Positions 1-8,798 of a stretch of DNA of 64,000 nucleotides are shown piece after piece. The position numbers and the translations under genes are program-made. Positions within the stretch are counted from its first letter, which is position 1; every line of letters begins with the position of its first letter. The notes beneath the pieces were generated by a model. It saw only the letters and a program-made list of their open reading frames with translations, was not told where the DNA came from and did no database searches. Source of the DNA: Achromobacter pestifer (GTDB lineage: Bacteria; Pseudomonadota; Gammaproteobacteria; Burkholderiales; Burkholderiaceae_B); NCBI RefSeq assembly GCF_013267355.1, contig NZ_CP053985.1:2294001-2358000 (forward strand). Direction: 5' to 3'.

Positions 1-149
1 CGCTCAATGCGGGACTCGCCATCTATGCTGGCAATAAAGCCGATTCCATTCCCGAAGCCTTAGCACTAGCATTCGAATTGATCTCCACCGGCGCGGCTCG
101 AGCCAAGCTGGAAGAATTCTGCGCATATACCCGGAAATTCCTGAAATGA
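1..149 (+). CDS. trpD: Anthranilate phosphoribosyltransferase, C-terminal end (partial)
   Basis: The first 149 bases hold the last 48 codons of an open frame cut by the window edge. It reads [10 protein letters not shown] followed by a helix ending in AYTRKFLK. This matches the conserved end of TrpD, where an N-A-G-x-A-x-Y segment precedes the final helices. The enzyme adds phosphoribosyl pyrophosphate to anthranilate in tryptophan synthesis. The stop codon overlaps the trpC start by four bases (ATGA), which fits translational coupling in a trp operon. Its 5' part lies outside the window. Confidence 0.9.
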   Translation, partial: LNAGLAIYAGNKADSIPEALALAFELISTGAARAKLEEFCAYTRKFLK

Positions 150-934
150 ACGATATTCTCGCGAAGATCCTCGCCGTCAAGGCCGAGGAAGTCGCCGCCG
201 CTCGCCAGATGCGCAGCGAAGCCGAAGTCCTGCGCGAAGCGCAGGCGCGGCAGGACGTGCGTGGCTTTGCCCAAGCCATCGAAGACAAGATTGCGCAAGG
301 CAAGCCCGGCGTCATCGCTGAAATCAAGAAGGCCTCGCCCTCCAAGGGCGTGCTGCGCGACCCTTTCGTCCCCCCGGAAATCGCGTCTTCGTACGCGGTG
401 CACGGCGCGGCCTGCCTATCGGTGCTGACCGACGTGCAGTTCTTCCAGGGTTCCCACGACCACCTGCGCCAGGCGCGCGCGGCATGCTCGCTGCCGGTGC
501 TGCGCAAGGACTTCGTGATCGATCCGTACCAGATCATCGCCGCGCGCGCCATGGGCGCGGACTGCGTGCTGCTGATCGTGGCCGCGCTCAGCCCCGCGCA
601 ACTGCGCGACTATGAAACGCTGGCGATGGAACTGGGCATGGACGTGCTGGTGGAAGTGCACGACACCAAGGAGCTGGAGATCGCGCTGACCATGAAGACG
701 CCGCTGCTCGGCATCAACAACCGCAACCTGCGCACCTTCGAGACCAGCCTGTCGAACACGTTGGACCTGCTGCCCCAGATCCCCGCGGGCAAGCGCGTCG
801 TGACCGAAAGCGGCATCCTCAGGCCGGAAGACGTGCAGCTGATGCGCCAGCACAAGGTCAATGCCTTCCTGGTGGGCGAAGCCTTCATGCGCGCCAAGGA
901 TCCGGGCGCGGAACTTGCGCGCCTGATGGGCTGA
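146..934 (+). CDS. trpC: Indole-3-glycerol phosphate synthase
   Basis: A 262-residue protein of normal length for stand-alone TrpC, the TIM-barrel enzyme that closes the indole ring from CdRP in tryptophan synthesis. The family motif [10 protein letters not shown] (catalytic Lys) is near residue 60, VLRKDFV near 118, GINNRNL near 190 and TESGI near 220. Unlike the E. coli enzyme it is not fused to TrpF. The start is fixed by the ATGA overlap with trpD. The next gene, a LysR regulator, follows after 18 bases and could be reached by readthrough. Confidence 0.97.
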   Translation: MNDILAKILAVKAEEVAAARQMRSEAEVLREAQARQDVRGFAQAIEDKIAQGKPGVIAEIKKASPSKGVLRDPFVPPEIASSYAVHGAACLSVLTDVQFFQGSHDHLRQARAACSLPVLRKDFVIDPYQIIAARAMGADCVLLIVAALSPAQLRDYETLAMELGMDVLVEVHDTKELEIALTMKTPLLGINNRNLRTFETSLSNTLDLLPQIPAGKRVVTESGILRPEDVQLMRQHKVNAFLVGEAFMRAKDPGAELARLMG

Positions 935-952
935 CCGCCCGCCCGGGAGCCC

Positions 953-1816
953 ATGGACACCACCTTCCTGCTCAATTTCATCCAGGTCATCGAGCAGGGT
1001 TCGATCGCCGAGGTCGCGCGCAAGAACGGCTTGACGCCGGCAGCGGTCAACCAGCGCATCAAGAAGGTCGAGGACGAGCTCGGCTTCAAGCTGGTGGTGC
1101 GTTCCGGCCGCACCGTCAAACCCACGGTCGAAGGCGCGCAAATCCTGGCGCAGGCCAAGCACGTCATGGAAGAGGTGCGCAACCTGAAGGCCGCGTCCCA
1201 GGGGCCGGTGGTGTTCGGCCACCTCACCCTGGGCGCGTTCGATTCGGCCATGACCACGCTGATGCCCACGCTGCTGGCGCGGCTCATCGCCCGGTATCCG
1301 AATCTGGAAATCAGCCTGGTCAAGGGCTATTCCGTCAATCTCTACAGCAAGATCTGTGACGGCGAGATGGACGCGGCGCTGATACTGCAGCCGCAGTTCC
1401 AGATGCCCAAGAACCTGGAATGGCGGCGGGTGCGCGACGAGCCTTTGGTGGTGCTGGCGCCGGCCTCGCTGACCGAAACGGACCCGCACCAGCTGCTGCG
1501 CGCCAATCCGCTGATCTGCTACGACCGCAAGCTGTGGGGCGGACAGCTCGCCGCCAACTACTTCCGGCAGCACAGCATACGGCCCAAGATACGGATCGAA
1601 ACCGCGTCCATCGAGGTCATCGCACTGCTGGTGGGCCAGGGACTGGGCGTGTCCCTGGTGCCGGACGGCGCCGGCGAACTGCGCCCGGACTCCGGGCTGC
1701 GCAAGATCCCCCTGCCGGGCGACGAGCACTTCCGCAGCGTCGGCCTGCTGTGGAACCGGCAATCGGTCCGCGCCGCCCTGATCGAGGAAATCTACGGGAT
1801 CGCGCGGGCCGCCTGA
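953..1816 (+). CDS. LysR-family transcriptional regulator
   Basis: A 287-residue protein with an N-terminal winged helix-turn-helix (about residues 3-60, with an A-A-V-N-Q-R-I-K-K-V-E-D-E-L-G core) and a periplasmic-binding-protein-like effector domain from about residue 90. A GGGAG ribosome-binding site precedes the ATG. It runs in the same direction as trpC but nothing ties it to tryptophan synthesis. It converges with the leftward CoA operon, leaving nine bases between stop codons, so it could control that operon without sharing its promoter. The effector is unknown. Confidence 0.93.
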   Translation: MDTTFLLNFIQVIEQGSIAEVARKNGLTPAAVNQRIKKVEDELGFKLVVRSGRTVKPTVEGAQILAQAKHVMEEVRNLKAASQGPVVFGHLTLGAFDSAMTTLMPTLLARLIARYPNLEISLVKGYSVNLYSKICDGEMDAALILQPQFQMPKNLEWRRVRDEPLVVLAPASLTETDPHQLLRANPLICYDRKLWGGQLAANYFRQHSIRPKIRIETASIEVIALLVGQGLGVSLVPDGAGELRPDSGLRKIPLPGDEHFRSVGLLWNRQSVRAALIEEIYGIARAA

Positions 1817-1825
1817 GGCGGGACC

Positions 1826-2998
1826 TCAGCAGGTACCCTCGGCGCCCAGAATGACCGTGGACTGGCTGGACAGCGTGCCGCCGTTGCCGTGCGCCAGCGC
1901 CAGGCGCGCATCCCGGACCTGCCGCTCGCCCGCCTGGCCGCGCAGCTGGCGCACCGCTTCGATCACCAGGAACACCCCGTACATGCCCGGGTGCACGCAG
2001 GACAGCCCGCCCCCGTTCGTGTTCACCGCCAGCCTGCCGCCCGGGGCGATGCCGCCGTCGCGCACGAAGGCTCCGCCCTCGCCCTTGGCGCAGAATCCCA
2101 GGTCTTCCAGGAACAGGATGGTGTTGATGGTGAAGGCGTCGTACAGCTGCGCCACGTCGATGTCGGCCGGGCGGTACCCGGCCATCTCGAACGCCAGCGC
2201 GCCCGACTGGCGCGCCGCGGTGGTGGTCAGGCTCTCCATCGCGGATATCTGGCGGTTCCATACGGCCGTCGCGCTGCCCAGGATGTAGGCGGGCGGTTGC
2301 GGCAGATCCCGCGCGCGGTCGGCCCGCGTCATCACGAAGGCGCCCGCGCCATCCGTCACCAGGCAGCAATCGCGGACCGTCAGGGGATCCGATACCCTGC
2401 GGGCGCCCAACACGTCGTCGATCGACAGGGGCTCGCGGGAATAGGCTTCGGGATTGAGTTGCGCCCAGCGGCGCGCCGCCACCGCGACTTCGGCCAGGTC
2501 CTCGCGGCGCGTACCGAACTCGTGCATGTGGCGCTTGGCGGCCAGCGCATAGGCGCTGGGCGGGTTCAGCGGCTCATAGGGCATTTCGTAGGGTTGGGGA
2601 TCCAGCGCCTTGCGCGTGGCGGCGATCGCCGAGCGCCCGACGGCGGCCGTCTTCTGCGCGCTGCCGTAGCAGACCAGCACGGCGTTGCACTGCCCCGAAT
2701 CCAGCGCATGGGCTGCCGCCAGGATGTAAGACATGAAGCTGGAGCCGCCCAGGCAGGTTCCATCGATATAGGTGGGGCGGATGCCCAGGGTTTCGATGAC
2801 GGACATCGGCCACATGCTGGCCGCCACGCTGGACGTCGCGATGCCGTCGATGTCGCGCATCTGCAGGCCCGCATCCCGCACTGCCGCATGGGCGGCCCGC
2901 ACCAGCAGTTCCATGTCCGTATAGCCCGGCGCCTGGCCCAGGCCGAAGTGGCCGACGCCGGCGATGACCGTCTTACCCCGCAGTTGCCGGTAGTTCAT
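1826..2998 (-). CDS. Thiolase-family protein (SCP-x/lipid-transfer type)
   Basis: A 390-residue thiolase-fold protein resembling the SCP-x or 'acetyl-CoA acetyltransferase' class found with DUF35 partners. A candidate nucleophile Cys lies in GTCLGGSSF near residue 82, and GGGLSCVHPGMYG near residue 330 carries the conserved His-Pro-Gly. Such proteins cleave or condense acyl-CoA thioesters, often with a small zinc-ribbon/OB partner. That partner is encoded immediately upstream, and the two genes overlap by four bases (ATGA). It is the last gene of the leftward acyl-CoA operon. The true substrate cannot be read from sequence. Confidence 0.9.
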   Translation of the reverse strand: MNYRQLRGKTVIAGVGHFGLGQAPGYTDMELLVRAAHAAVRDAGLQMRDIDGIATSSVAASMWPMSVIETLGIRPTYIDGTCLGGSSFMSYILAAAHALDSGQCNAVLVCYGSAQKTAAVGRSAIAATRKALDPQPYEMPYEPLNPPSAYALAAKRHMHEFGTRREDLAEVAVAARRWAQLNPEAYSREPLSIDDVLGARRVSDPLTVRDCCLVTDGAGAFVMTRADRARDLPQPPAYILGSATAVWNRQISAMESLTTTAARQSGALAFEMAGYRPADIDVAQLYDAFTINTILFLEDLGFCAKGEGGAFVRDGGIAPGGRLAVNTNGGGLSCVHPGMYGVFLVIEAVRQLRGQAGERQVRDARLALAHGNGGTLSSQSTVILGAEGTC

Positions 2999-3384
2999 CG
3001 CCGCGCCTCCTCGAACAGCACGGCGGCGGCGCCGTCGCGCTCGCCGATCACGGCCTTTACCGCCATGCCGATGCGCACCTGCTCAGGCGGCATGCCCACA
3101 ACGTTGGACATCATCCGCACGCCCTCCTCCAGATCGACCAACGAAACGTTGTAGTCGCCGCCGGCCTCGGGCTTGCGCGCAACAGTGGTGCAGCTGTAGA
3201 CGGTGGCCCGTCCCGCTGGCGCGACCCAGGCCAGCGCATCCTTGCCGCAATGCGGGCAGATTTCGCGCGGATGGAACACGTGGCGCGCGCAATCCGCGCA
3301 GCGCTGGATCAGGAAGCGCCCCTGCGCCAGATGGTCGAAGTACTGCTTCTGCGTCCCCGTGTCGGCGGTTGGTGCGCTGCTCAT
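2995..3384 (-). CDS. Zn-ribbon/OB-fold protein (DUF35 family)
   Basis: A 129-residue protein beginning MSSAPTADTG. The start at 3384 overlaps the CaiB stop (ATGA), and the longer upstream frame lies inside the CaiB gene and is rejected. A rubredoxin-like zinc ribbon C-x2-C-x10-C-x2-C lies around residues 33-50 (CADC ... CPHC). An OB-fold follows with the usual G-x-V-Y-S pattern. DUF35 proteins act as partners of SCP-x-type thiolases and are thought to bind CoA. Tight coupling to the thiolase supports a shared complex. Confidence 0.9.
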   Translation of the reverse strand: MSSAPTADTGTQKQYFDHLAQGRFLIQRCADCARHVFHPREICPHCGKDALAWVAPAGRATVYSCTTVARKPEAGGDYNVSLVDLEEGVRMMSNVVGMPPEQVRIGMAVKAVIGERDGAAAVLFEEARR

Positions 3385-4625
3385 CGTGATTCTCCATGGT
3401 TCGCGGGCTGTTGCAGCGCCGCGATTTCGGCTTCGGTGCATCCGAGCCTGGCGCTCAAGACGCTCTGTGTGTCGGCGCCCAGCAAGGGTGCCGCATTGCG
3501 GTAGGCGACCGGACTGCCCGAGAAACGCATCGGACTGCGGACCTGCGGCACGCTGCCGCAAACCGGATGCGGCAACGAGAACTTCAGGCCTCGCGCCCGC
3601 ACCTGCGGGTCCTGATGGACCTGGGCGATGTCATTGATCACGCCCACCGGCACCCCGGCGGCATCCAGCAGGCTGACCCATTCGTCGCGGCCGCGCGTGA
3701 GGAACAACCGCTCCAGATCGGGAATGAGCGTGCCCTTGCCGAGCACGCGGCCGGTATTGGTCCGATAGCGCTCGTCCTCGGCCAGATCCGGGCGTCCCGC
3801 GGCCGCGCAGAACTTCTGGAACTGGCCGTCGTTGCCGACCCCCAGCACCACATAGCCATCCGCAGCCTCGAACACCTGGTAAGGCGCCAGGTTGACGTGG
3901 GCATTGCCTTCGCGCCGCGGCACCTCGCCAGACAGGAAGTAATTGAAGTTCTGCACGCCCAGCGCCGCTACCTGGCAATCCAGCATGGAGATGTCGATGT
4001 GCTGGCCCAGGCCGCTGCGGCTGCGCTCATGCAGCGCCGCGAGGATGGCGCTGGTGGCGTACATGCCCGCCATCAGGTCGGCGGCGGCATTGCCGGCCTT
4101 TTGCGGACCGCCGCCAGGCAGCGCATCCTTTTCACCGGTGATGCTCATCAATCCGCCCAGCGCCTGGATCACGAAGTCATAGCCGGGCTTTTCCGCGTAG
4201 GGCCCGTCCTGGCCGAAGCCCGTGATGGAGCAATAGATGAGGCGCGGATTCAGCTCCCGCAGGCTGGCGTAGTCCAGGCCGTACTTGCGCAGGCCGCCCA
4301 CCTTGAAATTCTCGACGAAGATGTCGCAGCCGGCTGCCAGCCGGCGCACCGCGTCCGCGCCGGCCTGGGTCGCGATGTCCAGCGCCAACGACTTCTTGTT
4401 GCGGTTGGCGGCCAGGTAATACGCCGATTCCTGCGTGCGCCGGCCTTCGGCGTCCATCAGGTTGGGCGGCCCCCAGCCCCGGGTGTCGTCGCCCGACAGC
4501 GGGCGTTCGATCTTCAGCACTTCGGCGCCCAGGTCGGCCAGGTTCTGTGTGCACCAGGGGCCCGCCATGATGCGGGTCATATCCAGCACCGTGATGCCGC
4601 CAAGCGGAGGTTCTCTGTTAGACAT
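3381..4625 (-). CDS. CaiB/BaiF-family (class III) CoA-transferase
   Basis: A 414-residue protein, typical for family III CoA-transferases, which move CoA between carboxylic acids through an aspartyl-CoA thioester. The N terminus has DMTRIMAGPWCTQNLADLGA and KIERPLSGDDTR. NRNKKSLALD and the GYDFVIQALGG segment follow, with a candidate catalytic Asp in AAADLMAGMYA near residue 185. It lies 35 bases after the hydratase/dehydrogenase gene and overlaps the DUF35 gene. In this operon it probably activates the starting acid, because no acyl-CoA ligase is present. Confidence 0.93.
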   Translation of the reverse strand: MSNREPPLGGITVLDMTRIMAGPWCTQNLADLGAEVLKIERPLSGDDTRGWGPPNLMDAEGRRTQESAYYLAANRNKKSLALDIATQAGADAVRRLAAGCDIFVENFKVGGLRKYGLDYASLRELNPRLIYCSITGFGQDGPYAEKPGYDFVIQALGGLMSITGEKDALPGGGPQKAGNAAADLMAGMYATSAILAALHERSRSGLGQHIDISMLDCQVAALGVQNFNYFLSGEVPRREGNAHVNLAPYQVFEAADGYVVLGVGNDGQFQKFCAAAGRPDLAEDERYRTNTGRVLGKGTLIPDLERLFLTRGRDEWVSLLDAAGVPVGVINDIAQVHQDPQVRARGLKFSLPHPVCGSVPQVRSPMRFSGSPVAYRNAAPLLGADTQSVLSARLGCTEAEIAALQQPANHGESR

Positions 4626-4660
4626 AGGATGTGTGTACGTGGATGAGAGAAGGAAAAACC

Positions 4661-6739
4661 TCAGCGGGCATGGAAAGCGCCACCGTCGCGCGCCTGGGCG
4701 AGCAGCAGCGGCGCGGGCGTCCAGTACAGCTCGCCTGCCTGGCTGGCGTAGTGGCGGATGCGCTCGCAGATGCGGGCCGCGCCGATCTGGTCCGCATGGA
4801 ACATCGGACCGCCGCGCCAGCGCGGAAAGCCGTAGCCGTTGAGCCAGATGGTGTCGATGTCTTCCGGCCGGCTGGCGACGCCTTCGCCCAGGATCAGCGC
4901 CCCTTCGTTGATCATGGCGTAGAGGCAGCGCTCCAGGATCTCGTCGTCGGAAATGGCGCGCCGCGTGATGCCGCGCCTTTCCGCGTTGCGCACGATCAGT
5001 TCGGAAATGGCGGGGTCCACCGAACGTTTGCGCTGCGCGTCATAGGTATAGAATCCCGCGCCGGTCTTCTGCCCCAGCCGTCCCGCCGCGACGATTTCGT
5101 CGAGGATATTGCAGGCCGCCTCGCGTTCGCTCAACCGGTCCAGCCGGCTCTGGCGGTTGCGCCAGGCAACGTCCAGGCCCGCCAGGTCGTTCAGCTGGAA
5201 CTGCCCCATCGGGAAGCCGAACTCGCACAGCACGCGGTCGACCTGCTCGGGCAGCGCGCCTTCCTCCAGCATGAAGTAGCACTCGCGGGTGCGTCGCGCC
5301 AGCATGCGGTTGCCGACGAAGCCGTCGGACACCCCCACCATCACCGCCACCTTGCCCAGGCGCTTGCCCAAGGCCTGGGTCGTGGCCAGCGCCCGCGGCG
5401 AACTGCGCGCGCCGCGCACGTTCTCCAGCAGTTTCATGATGTGGGCGGGGCTGAAGAAATGCATGCCGACGACATTCTCCGGACGGCGCAGGCCCGCTGC
5501 CAATGCATCGATATCCAGGAACGAGGTATTGGTGGCGATCAGCGCGTCCGGCCGCAGGTTCTCTTCGATACTGGCCAGCACCTGCCGCTTGATGCCCATG
5601 TCCTCGAAGACGGCCTCCACCACGAGGTCGCAGTCGCGCAGCGGCTCGTATTGCAGCGTCGGCGTCAGCGCGTCGCCGCGCGCGCGCTGCGTGGCTTCGG
5701 TGATGCGTCCCTTCGCCACGTCGTTGCGGTAGGTCTTGCCTATGGTCTCGACGCTGGACGCCAGCACCTTTTCGTTCTGCTCGACCAGCACCACAGGGAT
5801 ACCCGCATTCAGGAAACACATCGCGATCCCCGTGCCCATCGTGCCGGCGCCGACCACGCCTGCCTTGCGCACCGGCGCCGCATCCTCGGCCGGCAGGCCG
5901 GCGGGCTTGGTCGCCACACGTTCGGCGAAGAAGGCGTGGCGCAAGGCTTGCGCCTGGGGCGACGTCACCAGTTCCCGGAACCGCTCGCGGCCATAGGCCA
6001 CGCTGTCTTCGAAACTCGAGGCGACGCTGCGCACGGCCACATCGACGCAAGCCTGCGGCGCCAACTGGCCGCGATGGCTGGCCTGGAACCTGGCGCGCGC
6101 GGCTTCGAACACCTGAGGTTCGCAGGCCTGCGCCGGCAATTCCCGTGTGCGCCGCACCCCCTGGCCCTGCGCCAGCAGGCGCTGGGCGAACGCAATGGCG
6201 GCGGCCCGGACATCGTCCTGCGCCAGCGCGTCGGCCACTCCGGCTTCCAGCGCTTCTGCCGCGCCTATCGGCTTGCCGCCCGCGGCCATGTCCAGCGCCT
6301 TGTCGATGCCCGCCAAGCGCAGCAGCCGGGGGATGCCGCCAGCCCCGGGGATGATGCCCAGGGTGGACTCGGGCAGGCCCAGGCGGGCTTGCGCATCCAC
6401 CACCCGGTAGTGGCAGCCCAGGGCCAGTTCCAGCCCCCCGCCCAGCGCGGAACCGTGGATCGCCGCGACCACGGGCTTGGCGCTGGATTCGATGGCGTGG
6501 ATCACCTCCGACAGGTGCGGGTCCAGCGGCGGCTTGCCGAACTCCTTGATGTCGGCCCCGGCCACGAAGGTAGCGCCGGCGCAGGCGATGACGATGGCTT
6601 GGGTCTCGTCATCGCCCACTGCCTGCTCAATGGCCTGCAGCAGGCCGGCGCGCACCGCCTGTGACGTGGCGTTGACCGGTGGATGGTCGATGACGATGGC
6701 GCGGATGTTTCCGCTAAGCGTGGAAGTTACGGCTTGCAT
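4661..6739 (-). CDS. Enoyl-CoA hydratase / 3-hydroxyacyl-CoA dehydrogenase fusion
   Basis: A 692-residue two-function protein. Residues 1-190 form a crotonase domain with the oxyanion-hole motif GSALGGGLELALG and a catalytic Glu in LPESTLGIIPGAGG. From about residue 300 comes an NAD-binding domain starting VVGAGTMGTGIAM, then a catalytic His in MHFFSPAHIMKLLE. C-terminal 3HCDH domains finish the protein. This layout is that of FadB/FadJ and peroxisomal bifunctional enzymes: hydration of enoyl-CoA, then NAD-linked oxidation. The ATG at 6739 begins MQAVTSTLSG; longer starts add a basic, unconserved leader. There is no acyl-CoA dehydrogenase nearby. Confidence 0.93.
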   Translation of the reverse strand: MQAVTSTLSGNIRAIVIDHPPVNATSQAVRAGLLQAIEQAVGDDETQAIVIACAGATFVAGADIKEFGKPPLDPHLSEVIHAIESSAKPVVAAIHGSALGGGLELALGCHYRVVDAQARLGLPESTLGIIPGAGGIPRLLRLAGIDKALDMAAGGKPIGAAEALEAGVADALAQDDVRAAAIAFAQRLLAQGQGVRRTRELPAQACEPQVFEAARARFQASHRGQLAPQACVDVAVRSVASSFEDSVAYGRERFRELVTSPQAQALRHAFFAERVATKPAGLPAEDAAPVRKAGVVGAGTMGTGIAMCFLNAGIPVVLVEQNEKVLASSVETIGKTYRNDVAKGRITEATQRARGDALTPTLQYEPLRDCDLVVEAVFEDMGIKRQVLASIEENLRPDALIATNTSFLDIDALAAGLRRPENVVGMHFFSPAHIMKLLENVRGARSSPRALATTQALGKRLGKVAVMVGVSDGFVGNRMLARRTRECYFMLEEGALPEQVDRVLCEFGFPMGQFQLNDLAGLDVAWRNRQSRLDRLSEREAACNILDEIVAAGRLGQKTGAGFYTYDAQRKRSVDPAISELIVRNAERRGITRRAISDDEILERCLYAMINEGALILGEGVASRPEDIDTIWLNGYGFPRWRGGPMFHADQIGAARICERIRHYASQAGELYWTPAPLLLAQARDGGAFHAR

Positions 6740-6776
6740 GGTTGTCCTGGAGTGATGGCGGCCTCGCCGCCGGTGT

Positions 6777-7754
6777 TCAGCGCGATGCCTGCAGCGGCAC
6801 CTTGGCCGTCTTGATGACCTGGGCCCACTTGTCCTTTTCCTGACCGATGTAGCGCCCGAAGCCCTCGGGCGTATCAGTCTGCGGCTCCATGCCCTGTTGC
6901 CGCAGCCATTGCGTGAAGTCGGGCTTGCCCACCATCTCGCGCAACGCGGCGTTGAGCTGCGCCACGACGGGCTGCGGCGTGCCGGCGGGCGCGAGCAGCC
7001 CATACCAGCCTGCCGCCTGGAATCCCGGATAGCCGGATTCGGCCACGGTAGGTACTTGCGGCAGCGACTGGATGCGCTGCGCGGTTTCCACCGCCAGGGG
7101 CACCAGCTGCCCCGACTGGATCAGCGGCACCAGCGTGATCGCGTTGTCGCTGACGGCGGAGATCAAGCCCGACTGCACGTCGACCAGCGCCGCCGAACTG
7201 CCCTTGTAAGGCACGTGCAGCATGTCCACGCCCGCGGTCGACTTGAGCAGCTCCATGGACAGATGCTGCGTCGATCCCGTGCCGGCCGAACCGAAAGTCA
7301 GCTTGCCGGGATCCTTCTTCGCCAGGGCCAGGAATTCGCCCAGTGACTTCGGCCCGAGCTTGGGACTGACGGCAATGACCAGGGGCGAGACGGCCACGAT
7401 GGTGATGGGCGCAAAGTCCTTCACCGGGTCGTAGGGCAGCTGCTGGTACAGCGAAGGATTGATGGACATCGCCCCCGAGAAGGTCATGCCCAGGGTGTAG
7501 CCGTCGGCGGGCGCCTTGGCGATGGCCGACATGCCCACGATGGCGGCCGCGCCGGGCTTGTTCTCGATGACCACGGGCTGGCCGAATTTCTCCGTCAGCC
7601 CCCGGCCTATCATGCGCGCCAGCGTATCGGCGGCGCCGCCGGCCGCGGCGGGCACGATCATGCGGATGGGTTTGTCGGGATACGGCGCGGCTAGCGCGAC
7701 CGTCGCGTTCATGGCCGCGCAGGAAAGGACCAGGCTTTGCAGGATGCGTTTCAA
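6777..7754 (-). CDS. Tripartite tricarboxylate transporter receptor (Bug family)
   Basis: A 325-residue secreted binding protein. The first 22 residues form a Sec signal peptide ending near ALA/APYPDKPIRM. The family signature PYPDKPIRMIVPAAAGGAADTLAR follows in pieces, then VIENKPGA and the VPYKGSSAAL segment near residue 180. Bug proteins capture carboxylates in the periplasm, usually for TctAB. No tctA or tctB is present, so this is an orphan receptor. It sits inside the CoA operon, between the MaoC and hydratase/dehydrogenase genes, which suggests it binds the acid this operon degrades. Confidence 0.93.
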   Translation of the reverse strand: MKRILQSLVLSCAAMNATVALAAPYPDKPIRMIVPAAAGGAADTLARMIGRGLTEKFGQPVVIENKPGAAAIVGMSAIAKAPADGYTLGMTFSGAMSINPSLYQQLPYDPVKDFAPITIVAVSPLVIAVSPKLGPKSLGEFLALAKKDPGKLTFGSAGTGSTQHLSMELLKSTAGVDMLHVPYKGSSAALVDVQSGLISAVSDNAITLVPLIQSGQLVPLAVETAQRIQSLPQVPTVAESGYPGFQAAGWYGLLAPAGTPQPVVAQLNAALREMVGKPDFTQWLRQQGMEPQTDTPEGFGRYIGQEKDKWAQVIKTAKVPLQASR

Positions 7755-7793
7755 GATTGTCTCCTTATGCTTGTTTTGTGTTGCGGCCAGTGT

Positions 7794-8186
7794 TCAGCCG
7801 CGGCGGCGGGTGATGGTTCCCACCTGCACCTTCTTTCCATCAGGCAGCGCGCAGGCATACGCCAGCTCCAGCCATCCGGGTTCGCTGCGGGTCACTTCGA
7901 ACGCCACGTCCACCGCGTCTCCCGGCCGCGTGAACGCCACGAACTTCGCCTCGATCTCGCAGCCATCGAACCGTGCGTCGCCGAGCAAGTCGGCCACCAT
8001 GTCCAGCACCGGCGCCATGACCAGCGCCCCCTGCACGATGACGCCGCCGAAGACGCTGTTGCGCGCGTACTCCGGATCGGTGTGCGTGCGGCCGGTGGTG
8101 CCGTGCAAGGCGCCGAAGCGGTTGATGTCTTCCTGCCCCACGCCGCGCGCGGCGCAACGGAACGTGTCGCCTACCTTGAATTCCAT
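7794..8186 (-). CDS. MaoC-type dehydratase domain protein
   Basis: A 130-residue hot-dog protein. Conserved features are F-x2-L-H-x3-GRTHTDPEYAR (positions about 25-40, with the Asp/His pair typical of R-specific hydratases: DINRFGALHG) and FGGVIVQGALVM. It is short, like one half of a double hot-dog MaoC enzyme. The gene ten bases upstream encodes the other half type, so the two probably form a heteromeric hydratase acting on acyl-CoA. A GAGG Shine-Dalgarno lies before the ATG. The substrate is unknown. Confidence 0.88.
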   Translation of the reverse strand: MEFKVGDTFRCAARGVGQEDINRFGALHGTTGRTHTDPEYARNSVFGGVIVQGALVMAPVLDMVADLLGDARFDGCEIEAKFVAFTRPGDAVDVAFEVTRSEPGWLELAYACALPDGKKVQVGTITRRRG

Positions 8187-8196
8187 GCGGGCCTCC

Positions 8197-8634
8197 TCAG
8201 TTGGGCCAAACCAGGCTGCGTTCCGCCACCAGGGCGACGCGCGCGTTTTCCAGCTTGCGGACGGTGATCTCCAGCACCACGAAGCGTTTATCGTTCTTCA
8301 GGTACTTGTCCTTCACCAGCACGCTGGCCTCCAGTTCTTCGCCCGGATACACGGGCGCCAGCAGGCGGACTTTCTCGCGGGCGTGCAGCACGCCCGTCGG
8401 CCAGGCAAAGGCCGCATGCTGCGGCTGGAAACTGCCGACCAGGACCGGATGCACGCTGCGCACGGGCGCGCCGCCGCCCTGCCGCGATACGGCACGGCCG
8501 CTGCCGTCGAGGACTGGGGAATGTTCGAAGGTGCCGATGAACGCGTCGCTGTCCGCGGCGCAGATGCTGTAGCGGCTGGGGGGAAAGAGACGGCCTATTT
8601 CAAAGTCGTCGTAGAACAGCTCGTTGCTTGCCAT
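8197..8634 (-). CDS. MaoC-like N-terminal (FAS1-type dehydratase) hot-dog protein
   Basis: A 145-residue protein resembling the N-terminal hot-dog half of MaoC/FAS1-type dehydratases, with an F-x-P-x-R-Y-x-I core and LLAPVYPGEELEASVLVKDK near residue 92. It is the first gene of the leftward operon. It is followed by its probable partner (7794-8186), which carries the catalytic Asp/His region. Paired halves of this kind hydrate enoyl-CoA thioesters. The product assignment rests on the domain pattern and the pairing, not on a recognised substrate. Confidence 0.82.
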   Translation of the reverse strand: MASNELFYDDFEIGRLFPPSRYSICAADSDAFIGTFEHSPVLDGSGRAVSRQGGGAPVRSVHPVLVGSFQPQHAAFAWPTGVLHAREKVRLLAPVYPGEELEASVLVKDKYLKNDKRFVVLEITVRKLENARVALVAERSLVWPN

Positions 8635-8699
8635 GTCATCACCTGGGTTGAAGGGGATGGGGGCATCGTAAGCAGTTCTTCCCTTGCGCTGGGATAGTT

Positions 8700-8721
8700 A
8701 ACTTATCTTCAAAAGATAGTT
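8700..8721. promoter_or_regulatory. Inverted repeat upstream of the acyl-CoA operon
   Basis: AACTTATCTT, a CAAA loop and AGATAGTT form an imperfect dyad, with TTTTT running on to 8724. It lies 66-87 bases upstream of the first operon gene (start 8634) and beyond the stop of the sigma-54 activator gene (8799). It could be an operator for the CoA operon. It could also act as a terminator for plus-strand transcripts, but no plus-strand gene lies there. The region is strikingly AT-rich compared with its surroundings. Confidence 0.4.
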
Positions 8722-8798
8722 TTTGTGCACGCCTTGCGCGCACACGCCAGGCGCCTGCGCACCGCCGCAACGGCGCGCGCAGAAAGCGGAAAATTTCG

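Noticed and set aside
4631..6664. Long plus-strand open frame opposite the hydratase/dehydrogenase gene
   Set aside because: Its translation is Arg/Gln/His-rich with no domain, and the minus strand encodes a clear crotonase-3HCDH fusion.
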